Shown in pieces: positions 32,050 through 41,364 of a stretch of 46,743 bases of DNA. Position numbers and translations under genes: made by a program. The notes under the pieces are model-generated. The model did not search any database and was not told the origin of the DNA. It saw nothing but the letters and a program-made list of their open reading frames with translations. Each line of letters starts with the position of its first letter. Positions within the stretch are counted from its first letter, which is position 1. The stretch is from Neptunomonas sp. (GTDB taxonomy: Bacteria > Pseudomonadota > Gammaproteobacteria > Pseudomonadales > Balneatricaceae), in NCBI RefSeq assembly GCF_016744175.1, contig NZ_JADGEV010000004.1:94089-140831 (forward strand), given 5' to 3'.

Positions 32050-32736
32050 ATGACTAAATATCCGTTGAATAATCTTTCCTTTATAAAGCAGCGGTCTTGC
32101 AGGGCGTTAGCTTCAATAGCCCTCGTTGCTTTATCACAGGTAACACACGTCTATGCAGCGGATATTAGTTACTCAGCAACAGATATTATTGACTGGAAGC
32201 ATAAAAGCTTTTCAGGAGACACTGATTACAGCGTTGTTTATGACGAGAAAATTAAGCAAAAAGTGATTCTAGCGAAAAGTAGCCAAACAGCGTCGGGGCT
32301 TTTTTATGAAAAGAAAATTGATCTTAATAAAACCCCTTTTTTAAATTGGTCATGGCGTGTCGAAAAATTTCCTGCTGTTAGCGATGAAAAAGTAAAAGCG
32401 GGTGATGATTTTGCCGCACGCATTTATATTGTTGTGCAGGATGGCTGGACATTTCTGAGTACTAAAGCGATTAGCTATGTTTGGTCAAAACAATCGCAAA
32501 CAAATGATGTGTGGCCAAACCCATTTACTAACGGCAGCGCTATGATGCTTGCTGTAAGGGGAAGTGAAGATGGAAACGGCTGGGTAACAGAAAAGCGCAA
32601 TATAAAAGAGGATCTGCAAAAACTCTTTGGTAAAGAGATCCGTTATATCGATGCCATTGCTATCATGACAGACACGGATAATTCTAAGAGCTCTGCTACG
32701 AGCTACTACTCGAATATTCGACTGACCGAAGAGTAA
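32050..32736 (+). CDS. DUF3047 family secreted protein
   Basis: This 228-aa protein has a Sec signal peptide (hydrophobic A-L-A-S-I-A-L-V-A-L-S, with cleavage likely after V-Y-A near residue 35) and a mature beta-rich domain of the DUF3047 type: L-N-W-S-W-R-V, D-D-F-A-A-R-I-Y-I-V and I-D-A-I-A-I-M-T-D-T-D. Function is unknown; the location is probably periplasmic. ATG 32050 is preferred to the adjacent GTG 32047. It probably belongs to the same transcript as the methyltransferase-like gene. Confidence 0.82.
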   Translation: MTKYPLNNLSFIKQRSCRALASIALVALSQVTHVYAADISYSATDIIDWKHKSFSGDTDYSVVYDEKIKQKVILAKSSQTASGLFYEKKIDLNKTPFLNWSWRVEKFPAVSDEKVKAGDDFAARIYIVVQDGWTFLSTKAISYVWSKQSQTNDVWPNPFTNGSAMMLAVRGSEDGNGWVTEKRNIKEDLQKLFGKEIRYIDAIAIMTDTDNSKSSATSYYSNIRLTEE

Positions 32737-32804
32737 TATTAAAATATGTCTAAACTGAGTAGTTTAAAAGGTTAAGTGTGCTCCCTGCGCTTAATACATG
32801 ATTT

Positions 32805-33224
32805 TTACTCTCTTTCTATATAAATTCGTCTGCCAGTTGGCGGGTTGATCAAAAATAATAGATCTCCAGCATATATTGACCTTTCTTTGATCTCCGCTAA
32901 ATCGTTTTGAGAGAGCTTTTCGCTTTCTCGAACTGTTAACTTATATGAATCAATGTCTTTTTCTAATCTGCAAGGAACATCACTTCCGCATACCAACTTA
33001 GCAGCGATATTCATATAATTTTTAGAGGGTGCCTGCGAGTGTCCCCAATAAAAGCTACCAATAAATCCGCTCCAAAGAATATTACAAAGCGTAACAAACA
33101 AAATAGAAAGGAGCGAGCAGGTCAAGGTGTTTTTGATATTACTAACTTTTCCTTTCCAAAGACCCATGAGAACTATAAAAAAAGCGCTAAAAACAACAGC
33201 TGCTGCAATATAAATGTAATGCAT
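32805..33224 (-). CDS. Two-helix membrane protein of unknown function
   Basis: I do not recognise this 139-aa protein. It has two predicted membrane helices (about residues 4-24 and 34-58) and a soluble C-terminal region with two cysteines close together (L-V-C-G-S-D-V-P-C), which could form a disulfide. It ends in a basic/aromatic G-R-R-I-Y-I-E-R-E. The low GC and isolated position leave it without useful context. The codon pattern and length favour a real gene over a chance ORF, but support is moderate. Confidence 0.6.
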   Translation of the reverse strand: MHYIYIAAAVVFSAFFIVLMGLWKGKVSNIKNTLTCSLLSILFVTLCNILWSGFIGSFYWGHSQAPSKNYMNIAAKLVCGSDVPCRLEKDIDSYKLTVRESEKLSQNDLAEIKERSIYAGDLLFLINPPTGRRIYIERE

Positions 33225-33310
33225 GATTGAAGTCCTTTTCAGTATAGGCTTTTATCGTTTTGCAACGATCTAATAGCTAAGCTAGGTCTATGGCTACTCA
33301 TTAGTAATTA

Positions 33311-34207
33311 TTATTTATTCTCTCCCTCTGAAGCTTTGCGCAGTATCGCATCCAACATATTGGCGGACAGTAGCCTTCTTAAATAAGCAAAAAGATACGT
33401 AGGAAAGGTGACGTAATAGCGTGCTTTTGGCCTTTTCGCTTCTAGTGCGTGAACAACTCTTTTTAATACGGCCTCTGGACCTAGTGTGAAGGGGTCTTTT
33501 TTGCTTGAATCAGGCTGGGCTGCTAAACGCTTTTCTACTACCTCATAGGTTGCTTGGTGAGCACTACCTTGGGTGTTTATGTTTTCTTTAAATTTTGTAT
33601 ATGCATTTTTTCTAAAGTCGCTGGTGATTGGTCCGGGCTCAATGAGTGATACATGTATGCCAGTGCCATGAAGCTCTTGTCTTAATGTGTCGGTGAGGCC
33701 TTCTAATGCAAACTTACTGGCATTGTACGCACCTCGATACTTCATGGTTATTAGCCCTAACACCGAGCTATTTTGAATAAAGCGTCCATAGCCTTGGCGG
33801 CGCATAACAGGGATAAGTAGATTGGTAAGTTCTAACCAGCCAAAAAGATTGGTTTCAAATTGCTGACGAAGCACGGCACGGGATAAATCTTCAACGGCAC
33901 CTGGTTGGCCGTATGCTCCGTTATTAAATAACGCAAAAAGTGTGTTATCCGTTTTCTCCAATAGCCATTCAACAGCTTTATGAATTGACTCGCTGTCATC
34001 AAGGTCGAGCTGGCAAGCCTGTAGGCCCAGCTCTTTTAAGTGGGTAACATCTGAAGGCTTACGCGCCGAAGCAAAAACCTGATATCCACGGGTTTTTAAA
34101 CCCAAAGCAACCTCTAACCCAATACCAGTAGAACAGCCCGTAATGAAAATAGATGTGTTAGCGATCACAGTTAAAACCATCAAATTTAAAAGAGACCACA
34201 CTAGCAT
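33311..34207 (-). CDS. Short-chain dehydrogenase/reductase (SDR)
   Basis: This classical SDR of up to 298 aa has T-G-C-S-T-G-I-G (NAD(P)-binding; Arg in S-A-R-K-P after strand 2 suggests NADP preference), N-N-G-A-Y-G, a catalytic Ser in N-S-S-V-L-G and the Y-N-A-S-K active-site pair. The C-terminal extension with F-P-T-Y-L-F-A-Y-L-R-R resembles SDRs acting on sterols or long acyl substrates at membranes. An alternative start is ATG 34180 (M-V-L-T-V-I-A-N-T-S-I-F-I-T-G), which fits the fold equally well; neither has a clear ribosome site. Substrate unknown. Confidence 0.85.
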   Translation of the reverse strand: MLVWSLLNLMVLTVIANTSIFITGCSTGIGLEVALGLKTRGYQVFASARKPSDVTHLKELGLQACQLDLDDSESIHKAVEWLLEKTDNTLFALFNNGAYGQPGAVEDLSRAVLRQQFETNLFGWLELTNLLIPVMRRQGYGRFIQNSSVLGLITMKYRGAYNASKFALEGLTDTLRQELHGTGIHVSLIEPGPITSDFRKNAYTKFKENINTQGSAHQATYEVVEKRLAAQPDSSKKDPFTLGPEAVLKRVVHALEAKRPKARYYVTFPTYLFAYLRRLLSANMLDAILRKASEGENK

Positions 34208-34354
34208 AGAGAAAGTATTTAGTACGTTGTAAACGCATATTATTTATCCGCTTTTTGTTATCCTAACGTTTTGGATGTTGGCTATATGTGTTTTTATCTT
34301 TAGTGTTAAGTCGATGCATATTGTTATTCTTGTTATAGATTATTTGGAGCATAA

Positions 34355-35200
34355 ATGCGTTTTATTCCCCAGGCTCTCGTTTCAATCATTGTTGCCTTTT
34401 CTTTCGTTACATTAACGTATGCCGGTGCTTCATATGAAGGGCCGGAGTCCGTACCTATTTTCCACCCTTTGTGCCTAAAAGAGCTAAAAGCATATGAGGA
34501 AGAGGGTGGTGCTTTTGATATGTATTTATGTTCCGAAAAATACAAAGATAATGCCGTTAAGCAAACACCTAGCGGAGGGTACTATGCTCGGCGTCCAGTA
34601 GATGAGTCGGGCAATAAGCAAGGGTATGTAGTGTTTCAGCCTGTCGGGACGCTGGATAACGCTATGGAGTTACTGTTAGTACATGATAAGCAAGACCAAA
34701 AAGGGGCTGATGCTTCTGTTTATGTCATCGGTCGGATTCCGCATTTAGGCCCAAATATGCGTGATTTTATCACCAGTATTGGAGAAAACGGAGACCGTTG
34801 CAACGGTGGGATTCAGTCAGCTAGGCTGGTATCAGAAGCAATTTTAGAAGTAGATATTAATGTAAATCCAGCAACACTGATGTCCCTTGATAAGCTTACT
34901 TCAATTAAAAACCCCAATAAGAGTACTAATATTCAGAGCTTAAGCCTTAAGCCAAAAAACAAATTGGATGATAGACCAACAACATGTATTGGCACCGTAA
35001 CAAAGTCTTATGATTTGTTAAACGACAAAGAAAGTTACGCGTGGGTGCATTTTATCAAAGAGAATACGCGCGTTGCACTGGACCCTTATCAGCAATGTTT
35101 TGATGCACTTGTTGCTGATTTCGTTAAACCGCCACAAACTATTAACATGCAAGATTTTGAACTATTCTCTCGTCTGTTTGATAGCGAGTGCTCAAATTAA
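34355..35200 (+). CDS. Secreted protein of unknown function with six mature cysteines
   Basis: This 281-aa protein has a clear signal peptide (hydrophobic V-S-I-I-V-A-F-S-F-V-T-L, cleavage near T-Y-A-G at about residue 23). The mature part contains six cysteines spread over its length, allowing up to three disulfides, which fits a periplasmic or extracellular location. No family comes to mind. It sits 46 bp upstream of sbcD on the same strand but is unlikely to be functionally linked to it. TTTGGAGC before the ATG is a reasonable ribosome site. Confidence 0.72.
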   Translation: MRFIPQALVSIIVAFSFVTLTYAGASYEGPESVPIFHPLCLKELKAYEEEGGAFDMYLCSEKYKDNAVKQTPSGGYYARRPVDESGNKQGYVVFQPVGTLDNAMELLLVHDKQDQKGADASVYVIGRIPHLGPNMRDFITSIGENGDRCNGGIQSARLVSEAILEVDINVNPATLMSLDKLTSIKNPNKSTNIQSLSLKPKNKLDDRPTTCIGTVTKSYDLLNDKESYAWVHFIKENTRVALDPYQQCFDALVADFVKPPQTINMQDFELFSRLFDSECSN

Positions 35201-35245
35201 TTTAAAACCAAACCTTTTTAAAACAATGGATTAACGAGTACTCTT

Positions 35246-36397
35246 GTGAAAATACTGCATACATCGGATTGGCATATTGGACGACAGTTTCATAACGTTT
35301 CTTTGCTTGAAGATCAGCGACATGTGCTTGATCAAATTGTTAATATCACCCGTCAGCAAAACGTTGATGTGCTGCTAATAGCAGGTGATATCTATGACCG
35401 CTCGGTTCCTCCGTCACAAGCAGTGGCTTTATTAGATAATGTAATAAGCAGCATCAATCAGTTAAAAATCCCCGTAATCATGATTAGTGGCAATCATGAT
35501 GGTGCGGCACGTTTAAGTTTTGCGTCTTCTCAGTTGGCTCAAGCCGGGGTGCATATATTGGCTGACCTTGAGCAAATATCCCGGCCCGTTACGTTGAAAG
35601 ATAAACATGGTGACGTGGTTTTTTTCGGTGTTCCTTATGCTGATCCTGTTTCAGTGAGGCATGTTCTAGGTGTTGAGGCGAGTACACATGATGAAGCAAT
35701 GGCGCAGGCCATTGCCTCGTTAAAACCGAGTATGCCAAAAGACACGCGTACAGTATTACTCAGCCACTGCTTTATCGATGGAGGCGAGGAGTCAGAATCA
35801 GAGCGTCCATTGTCTATAGGCGGTGCTGAGCGCGTTTCTTATAAGCACTTCGCACCTTTTGATTATGTTGCATTAGGTCATCTACACGGGCGCCAATATA
35901 AAGGTGCAAACACCATTCGTTACTCTGGCTCAATTCTTAAGTACTCTTTTTCTGAGGAGAAACAAATCAAATCGGTAACGCTTGTTGATATGGGAGAACA
36001 AGGTGTTGATGAAGTAACTCAAGTTCCGTTGCTGCCTCTCAGGGATATGCGGACCATCACGGGTGAGTTGACTGGCATTCTTGAACAGGGGCGTCACGAC
36101 CTTAAAAAAGATGATTATTTGCAAATACGTCTAACGGATAAGCATGCGATACTGGATGTGATGGGTAAATTGCGCGCTGTTTATCCTAATGTGCTGCATA
36201 TAGAACGTCCTGGTTTAATGGCTGCTAATCCGCAGCAAAGTGCACGTCGTGAGCAGCTCAAAAAAGGCGAATTTTCTATGTTTAGTGATTTTTTTGAGCA
36301 GGTCAATGGAGAGCCGTTGACCAAAGAACAGCAAAGCTATGTTTCGCAAACTCTCAGTGATCTGCATGAAAAAGATCTGCTTCAAAAGGTGTTGTAA
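35246..36397 (+). CDS. sbcD: Exonuclease SbcD, MRE11-like nuclease subunit
   Basis: This 383-aa calcineurin-like metallophosphoesterase is the nuclease subunit of the SbcCD (Mre11-Rad50-like) complex that trims DNA ends and cuts hairpins. The phosphoesterase motifs are all present: D-W-H-I-G (Asp8, His10), G-D-I-Y-D-R (47-52), S-G-N-H-D (Asn83, His84, Asp85) and a late G-H-L-H-G. The start is a GTG at 35246, giving the canonical M-K-I-L-H-T-S-D-W-H-I-G. The stop is three bases before sbcC, so the pair is translationally coupled. Confidence 0.96.
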   Translation: MKILHTSDWHIGRQFHNVSLLEDQRHVLDQIVNITRQQNVDVLLIAGDIYDRSVPPSQAVALLDNVISSINQLKIPVIMISGNHDGAARLSFASSQLAQAGVHILADLEQISRPVTLKDKHGDVVFFGVPYADPVSVRHVLGVEASTHDEAMAQAIASLKPSMPKDTRTVLLSHCFIDGGEESESERPLSIGGAERVSYKHFAPFDYVALGHLHGRQYKGANTIRYSGSILKYSFSEEKQIKSVTLVDMGEQGVDEVTQVPLLPLRDMRTITGELTGILEQGRHDLKKDDYLQIRLTDKHAILDVMGKLRAVYPNVLHIERPGLMAANPQQSARREQLKKGEFSMFSDFFEQVNGEPLTKEQQSYVSQTLSDLHEKDLLQKVL

Positions 36398-36400
36398 CCG

Positions 36401-39400
36401 ATGCATCCATTAACTTTACAGATGTGCGCTTTTGGTCCTTTTGCTGCAGAAGAGTATATAGACTTTTCCCGCTTGGGAGATAAGCCACTTTTCTTAATTA
36501 ATGGTCCAACAGGATCAGGAAAAACCACCTTACTCGATGCCATCTGCTTTGCCTTATACGGAAAAACCACGGGGGATGAGCGCGAAGGTACGCAAATGCG
36601 TTCTGACTTAGCGCAGCCAAGCCTTTTAACGGAAGTGACTTTTACCTTTGAGTTAACCGGTAAACGCTATCGGATTAGGCGTGTTCCTGAGCAGCCTAGA
36701 CCAAAAGCCAGAGGGGATGGTTTTACTCAACAGTCTGGCGAAGCCCAGTTGTGGTTATTGGCAGATGATGGTTCACCAGAAAAGCTAATAGTGAGCAATA
36801 AAGTAACGGAAGCAACGCGTGAGATTGAGCATCTATTGGGCATGAATGCTGACCAGTTTCGACAGGTTATGGTGTTACCGCAAGGCAAATTTCGTCAGTT
36901 GTTAACGGCGGATTCAAAAGATAGAGAGCACATTTTTAGTCAGTTGTTTCAGACGCAAATTTATAAACGCCTAGAAGATGAATTAAAAAACCGTTCTGCT
37001 GAAGTGCGACGTGAAGTTGAGTTACTCAATAAACAGAAAGCGACACTGCTGGGTCAAACAGAGCTAGAAAGCCTTGAAGCACTGTCAGAAAAGCTTCAGC
37101 ATCTGTCGGATGAAGATCAAAAACTTAAACAAGTTTACGATCATCAACTTGAAGCGCGTGTAAAGACGCTACGCGAAAAAGATCAGGCAGTAGAACTGAT
37201 GTCGCGCTTTACGCAATTGGACAGTTTGATTGCTGAGCAGCATGTGTTGGCACAGCAGCAAGAAGCTATTGATCAACAATCTATTCAGTTGCAACGCCAT
37301 AGTGGGGCGCAGCAAATTGCGCCTGATTTTGAGCGTTATGAGTCCTCTACAGCAATACATGTAAAACATGCTGAGCGTTTTAAAATAGAAACAGAAAAGC
37401 TCAAGCAGTTTGAGCAGTCTTTGCAGGTAATATCAGTTGAGTATGCACAGTTACCCTCGTTGAAGCATCAGCTGGATGCTCATAAGGCGCAGCGGCAGAT
37501 TTTATTGGGTTTCCAGTCTCGCGTTCAGAAACTACAAAGCTTAAAAAATAACCATGCTGTTGCTATTAATGTTTCATCAAAAGCAGAGGCTGCACTAGTG
37601 CTTGCGAAGCAGCTGCAAGCTGCTAATCAAAAGAATATTGACGAAACTGAGCAATCCATTGCGCAATTAAGGTTGTCTATACAACAGTCCGATGGGCTTT
37701 CACTTACGCTACAAAGTTACTCTCATCAGTTAGAGAAAAAGAAGAAAGTCGAGCAACTACAACGCCAAAAAATCACGCTTGAAACAACCCTTCATACTTC
37801 TAGGCAAAAAGGCGGAGCACTAAAGGCATTAGCCGATGAGAAGGAAAAGATAGCAAACACGGTCGAGCGAGATTGGCATTTAGCGCAAGCCGCTATTTTG
37901 GCGATGACATTGGATGATGAAGCCCCTTGTCCTGTTTGCGGTAGTATTGAACATCCTTCACCTGCGTATTCAGAAGTGTCACCACCGACTCAAGCCATGG
38001 TCGAGCAGGTAAGAAAGCAATTTCAGGAAGCGAGTGATTTACTCAATATTGAGCGAGAAAATTATCGCTCAATCAAAACAGAAATTACTCGCTTATCTCT
38101 AGAAATTTCTGATATCGACAAAGAACTAAATCAAGTGTTAGGTGAGGCATCGCATTCATCGTTGCAAAAGATGCAGTCGCACTTTTCTGTGCTTAAAAAG
38201 CGCTGTGATGATTTTCAAACTCAGCAAGATATTTTGAGAAAAGCTGAACAGACATTAAGCGGCCTTAAAAATGCGCAGTTGCCGTTATTAAGCTCAATGG
38301 ACGAGGCGCAGAACGCTTGGAACGCAGCCAGCCAGCTTGTAGCGCAAGAGCTCAAAGCTTACCAAATTGCAGAACAAGAATTGCCTGAAGCATACCGTTC
38401 ATTCGATGTGTTAGATGCTGCCATCACGCAGCAGCAAGATACCATTAATAGCTGTGAACAGCAGTTGAACCGCTTACAAACACGTTATGACACGGCAAAA
38501 GAGCAACATGACTCTGCGGGTGCAGCCTTAGGCGTTCTTCAAGAGAATGTAGGACAAAGCCAGCAAACTCTAGAGGCAGCCAAAACTCAATGGCAAGCAA
38601 GCTTATTGGGGAGTGCATTTGAGAGTGTAGAAGAGTTCAAGGAGTTACTCCTAGATGTGGCTGTAAAAGACAGTCTTGTGCTGCGTATTGAAGGCTATAA
38701 AAAAGCTGTGCAACACAACTTGGGCGCACTGCAAAGCCAGCAGCAGGCATTAGGAGATTCCATTCGGCCTGATTTACAGCCGTACTTAGATAAAATTGCT
38801 GTTGCACAAGAGACATTGCTTGCAGCTGAGCGGCAGTGGCGTTTGATACATGATCAGCTAACGCTCCTACAAAGCACGCAACAGAGGATAGCGGCACTAG
38901 ATAAAGATGGTTGTGCACTTGAAGCGCAATATGCGGTAGTAGGAACCCTAAGCGATGTGGCTAACGGACAAACAGGTAATAAGGTGAGTTTACAGCGCTT
39001 TGTGCTAAGCGTGCTGCTGGATGATGTGTTGATTGAAGCGAGCCATCGCTTGGCCCTCATGAGTAAAGGCCGCTATCGCTTACTACGTAAAGAGGATCGT
39101 GCAAAGGGTAATAAGGCATCGGGGTTGGATCTAGAAGTAGAGGATGCTTACAGCGGAAGAGTCCGCGCAGTAGCAACGCTCTCTGGTGGTGAGAGCTTCA
39201 TGGCAGCTTTATCACTAGCGTTAGGGTTATCTGATGTAGTGCAGGCCTATGCTGGCGGAATCCGTTTAGACACACTCTTTATTGATGAAGGTTTTGGTAG
39301 TCTTGATCCTGAGTCGCTGGATTTGGCAATTCGCACACTGACTGATTTACAAAAAAGTGGGCGAATGATCGGTATCATTTCCCACGTTGCTGAGCTTAAA

Positions 39401-39475
39401 GAACAAATACCTGCCCGTATTGATATCAAGGCCTCAGAGTTAGGTAGCAAAATTGTTTGGCGTGATGCTGTTTAG
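36401..39475 (+). CDS. sbcC: Exonuclease SbcC, RAD50-like ATPase subunit
   Basis: This 1024-aa SMC-like ATPase is the partner of SbcD. Walker A is G-P-T-G-S-G-K-T (35-42). Long glutamine-rich coiled coils flank a zinc hook C-P-V-C (Cys510 and Cys513) at the middle. The C-terminal lobe carries the ABC signature L-S-G-G-E (927-931) and Walker B L-D-T-L-F-I-D-E-G-F-G-S-L-D. The length and hook position match typical gammaproteobacterial SbcC. It ends 20 bp from the convergent GAPDH gene without an evident terminator. Confidence 0.96.
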   Translation: MHPLTLQMCAFGPFAAEEYIDFSRLGDKPLFLINGPTGSGKTTLLDAICFALYGKTTGDEREGTQMRSDLAQPSLLTEVTFTFELTGKRYRIRRVPEQPRPKARGDGFTQQSGEAQLWLLADDGSPEKLIVSNKVTEATREIEHLLGMNADQFRQVMVLPQGKFRQLLTADSKDREHIFSQLFQTQIYKRLEDELKNRSAEVRREVELLNKQKATLLGQTELESLEALSEKLQHLSDEDQKLKQVYDHQLEARVKTLREKDQAVELMSRFTQLDSLIAEQHVLAQQQEAIDQQSIQLQRHSGAQQIAPDFERYESSTAIHVKHAERFKIETEKLKQFEQSLQVISVEYAQLPSLKHQLDAHKAQRQILLGFQSRVQKLQSLKNNHAVAINVSSKAEAALVLAKQLQAANQKNIDETEQSIAQLRLSIQQSDGLSLTLQSYSHQLEKKKKVEQLQRQKITLETTLHTSRQKGGALKALADEKEKIANTVERDWHLAQAAILAMTLDDEAPCPVCGSIEHPSPAYSEVSPPTQAMVEQVRKQFQEASDLLNIERENYRSIKTEITRLSLEISDIDKELNQVLGEASHSSLQKMQSHFSVLKKRCDDFQTQQDILRKAEQTLSGLKNAQLPLLSSMDEAQNAWNAASQLVAQELKAYQIAEQELPEAYRSFDVLDAAITQQQDTINSCEQQLNRLQTRYDTAKEQHDSAGAALGVLQENVGQSQQTLEAAKTQWQASLLGSAFESVEEFKELLLDVAVKDSLVLRIEGYKKAVQHNLGALQSQQQALGDSIRPDLQPYLDKIAVAQETLLAAERQWRLIHDQLTLLQSTQQRIAALDKDGCALEAQYAVVGTLSDVANGQTGNKVSLQRFVLSVLLDDVLIEASHRLALMSKGRYRLLRKEDRAKGNKASGLDLEVEDAYSGRVRAVATLSGGESFMAALSLALGLSDVVQAYAGGIRLDTLFIDEGFGSLDPESLDLAIRTLTDLQKSGRMIGIISHVAELKEQIPARIDIKASELGSKIVWRDAV

Positions 39476-39495
39476 CTAATGCCCACTCACTAAAG

Positions 39496-40500
39496 TTAAA
39501 CGCGACTCATAGCGCGTGCTGTATCCAGCATGCGGTTTGAGAATCCCCATTCGTTATCGTACCAAGCAAATACCTTGATGAGCCCATCACTGACGATGCT
39601 TTGTGTGCTATCAAAAATACATGAAGCTGGGTTGTGATTAAAATCTACCGAAACTAATGGAAGCTCGTTGTAAGCAAGAACACCTTGTAAGTTATCCAGA
39701 CTGGCATGCTGCATTAAATTATTGATCTCATCGAGGCTGGTGTTTTTGGAAGGTGTAAAGCTGAGATCTATCAAAGAAACGTTTGCCGTAGGCACGCGCA
39801 CGGCTAAGCCTGATAGTTTCCCTGCTAATTCAGGCAGTACCAAACTAACCGCTTCTGCAGCACCTGTTCTGGTTGGAATCATTGATAACGCAGCCGCTCT
39901 GGCTCTGTAAATATCATTGGTGTAAACGTCTGATAGGTGTTGATCATTTGTGTATGAGTGGATTGTTGTCATGATCCCTTGTTGGATACCGATATGCTGG
40001 TTAAGCACTTGCGCCATCGGCGCCAGACAGTTTGTAGTGCAAGAAGCATTAGATACGATCAAGTGCTCCGCTGTGAGTATTTCGTGGTTTACACCATAAA
40101 CAATGGTTGCGTCTGCATCTTTACCTGGCGCAGAAATAAGTACTTTTTTAGCGCCTTGTTTTAAGTGTATTGCAGCATCTTCCCTCGTGGTAAAGCGGCC
40201 TGTGCACTCAAAAACAATATCAATATCTAAATCTCCCCAATTTAAATTACTAGGGTCGCTCTCTTTTAATATGAGGATTTCATCGTTATCAATAAACATC
40301 TTGTTATCAGAGGCGGTAACAGAGTAACCAAAGTGCCCATGTACAGAGTCGTACTCTGTTAGCAAGGCGCTGGCGCTGGCATCACCTAAGTCATTGATCG
40401 CGATAATTGATAAGTGCTCCTTGTGTTCTCCTTCATACAAGGCGCGCATGATATTTCTGCCGATGCGCCCGTAACCATTAATCGCTATTCGAATAGTCAT
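39496..40500 (-). CDS. gap: Type I glyceraldehyde-3-phosphate dehydrogenase
   Basis: This 334-aa enzyme oxidises glyceraldehyde 3-phosphate to 1,3-bisphosphoglycerate. The N-terminal Rossmann motif is I-N-G-Y-G-R-I-G-R-N, the adenosine-ribose Asp37 (I-N-D-L) favours NAD, and the active site S-N-A-S-C-T-T-N-C contains Cys154 with partner His181 (T-T-I-H-S-Y). The start ATG at 40500 has AAGGAG upstream; an in-frame ATG at 40527 lacks this. Genomes of this kind often carry more than one gap gene, so the exact paralogue (glycolytic or gluconeogenic) is not decided. The R-T-G-A-A-E-A segment differs slightly from the usual T/S-T-G-A-A-K-A. Confidence 0.92.
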   Translation of the reverse strand: MTIRIAINGYGRIGRNIMRALYEGEHKEHLSIIAINDLGDASASALLTEYDSVHGHFGYSVTASDNKMFIDNDEILILKESDPSNLNWGDLDIDIVFECTGRFTTREDAAIHLKQGAKKVLISAPGKDADATIVYGVNHEILTAEHLIVSNASCTTNCLAPMAQVLNQHIGIQQGIMTTIHSYTNDQHLSDVYTNDIYRARAAALSMIPTRTGAAEAVSLVLPELAGKLSGLAVRVPTANVSLIDLSFTPSKNTSLDEINNLMQHASLDNLQGVLAYNELPLVSVDFNHNPASCIFDSTQSIVSDGLIKVFAWYDNEWGFSNRMLDTARAMSRV

Positions 40501-40657
40501 ATCGATACTCCTTAAATGTGTAAACACTGTTCAAAGCATAGGCTAGTTTTAGAAGAGGCGTAAACAGGAAGTTATAAAAGAATAAATCCTATAGTATTAA
40601 TCAGTTACTATGGTTGTTTGTATAAAACCACTATCAGAATTAATTTGAGGTTGCTCA

Positions 40658-41287
40658 ATGGCAAACGAAATAGAAGCACCGACAAAAGCTGAAATGGCTC
40701 TTTTAGAACCCTTTGATGGGCTGACGTTAGAGCAGATTAAAGTACCTCAAACAAAAGAGGAATTTGCCGCGGCTGCTAGCGATCTCGCTTGCTGTCAATT
40801 TATAGGATTTGACACAGAATCTCGTCCAACGTTCCAAAAGGGAGAGGCATCTCTTGGCCCCCATATTGTTCAGCTTTCGACATTAGAAACTGCCTATATA
40901 TTTCAATTAAGCAAGATTGAAAGCCACAGGCATATTGCAGATTTGGTTGAATCTAAGCAGATTGTAAAAGTAGGTTTTGGTCTAAAGTCAGATAAAAGTC
41001 ATTTACGTCGTAAATTGGGTATAAATCCGGGTGCAATTTTAGATATGGACAAGGTATTTAGGCAGAAGGGCTACCGTAAAGAGTTAGGCGTAAAAGCCGC
41101 TGTCGCCCTTGTTTTTAATCAACGCTTTCAAAAATCAAAGTCGGTTACCATGTCTAACTGGGCTGCCCGCGAATTAAAGAGTAATCAATTAATATATGCT
41201 GCAAATGATGCTTATGCCGCGGTAAAACTCCTTAGCGTGATAAATAAATCCTCTACGTTAACCGGTTTACCAGTGACAGATTTATGA
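40658..41287 (+). CDS. DEDDy 3'-5' exonuclease (RNase D/WRN-like domain)
   Basis: This 209-aa protein consists of one DnaQ-like exonuclease domain. The catalytic acids are Asp52 and Glu54 (F-D-T-E), Asp112 (L-K-S-D) and Asp184 with Tyr180 (Y-A-A-N-D-A-Y), which is the DEDDy pattern of RNase D and WRN-type exonucleases. No HRDC domain follows, so it is a stand-alone nuclease of unknown RNA or DNA substrate. The N-terminal 30 residues are an acidic lead-in. A GAGGTTG ribosome site precedes the ATG. A KfrA-like gene follows 77 bp later. Confidence 0.88.
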   Translation: MANEIEAPTKAEMALLEPFDGLTLEQIKVPQTKEEFAAAASDLACCQFIGFDTESRPTFQKGEASLGPHIVQLSTLETAYIFQLSKIESHRHIADLVESKQIVKVGFGLKSDKSHLRRKLGINPGAILDMDKVFRQKGYRKELGVKAAVALVFNQRFQKSKSVTMSNWAARELKSNQLIYAANDAYAAVKLLSVINKSSTLTGLPVTDL

Positions 41288-41341
41288 TCGAATCAGGTTT
41301 AGGGTGATAAAAATAGGTGGTGCAGATATGATGCGTACTAA

Positions 41342-41355
41342 ACAATACGTATTGT
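41342..41355. promoter_or_regulatory. 14-bp perfect palindrome just before the KfrA-like gene
   Basis: ACAATACGTATTGT is a perfect palindrome ending 9 bp before the ATG at 41365. KfrA proteins are known to bind and repress their own promoters, so this is a natural candidate autoregulatory operator. The link is inference. Confidence 0.55.
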
Positions 41356-41364
41356 GTACTATTT

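Noticed and set aside
35246-39475. SbcCD as part of a phage-defence system
   Set aside because: The motifs and lengths are those of the housekeeping SbcCD repair complex, and no defence-type neighbour is present.
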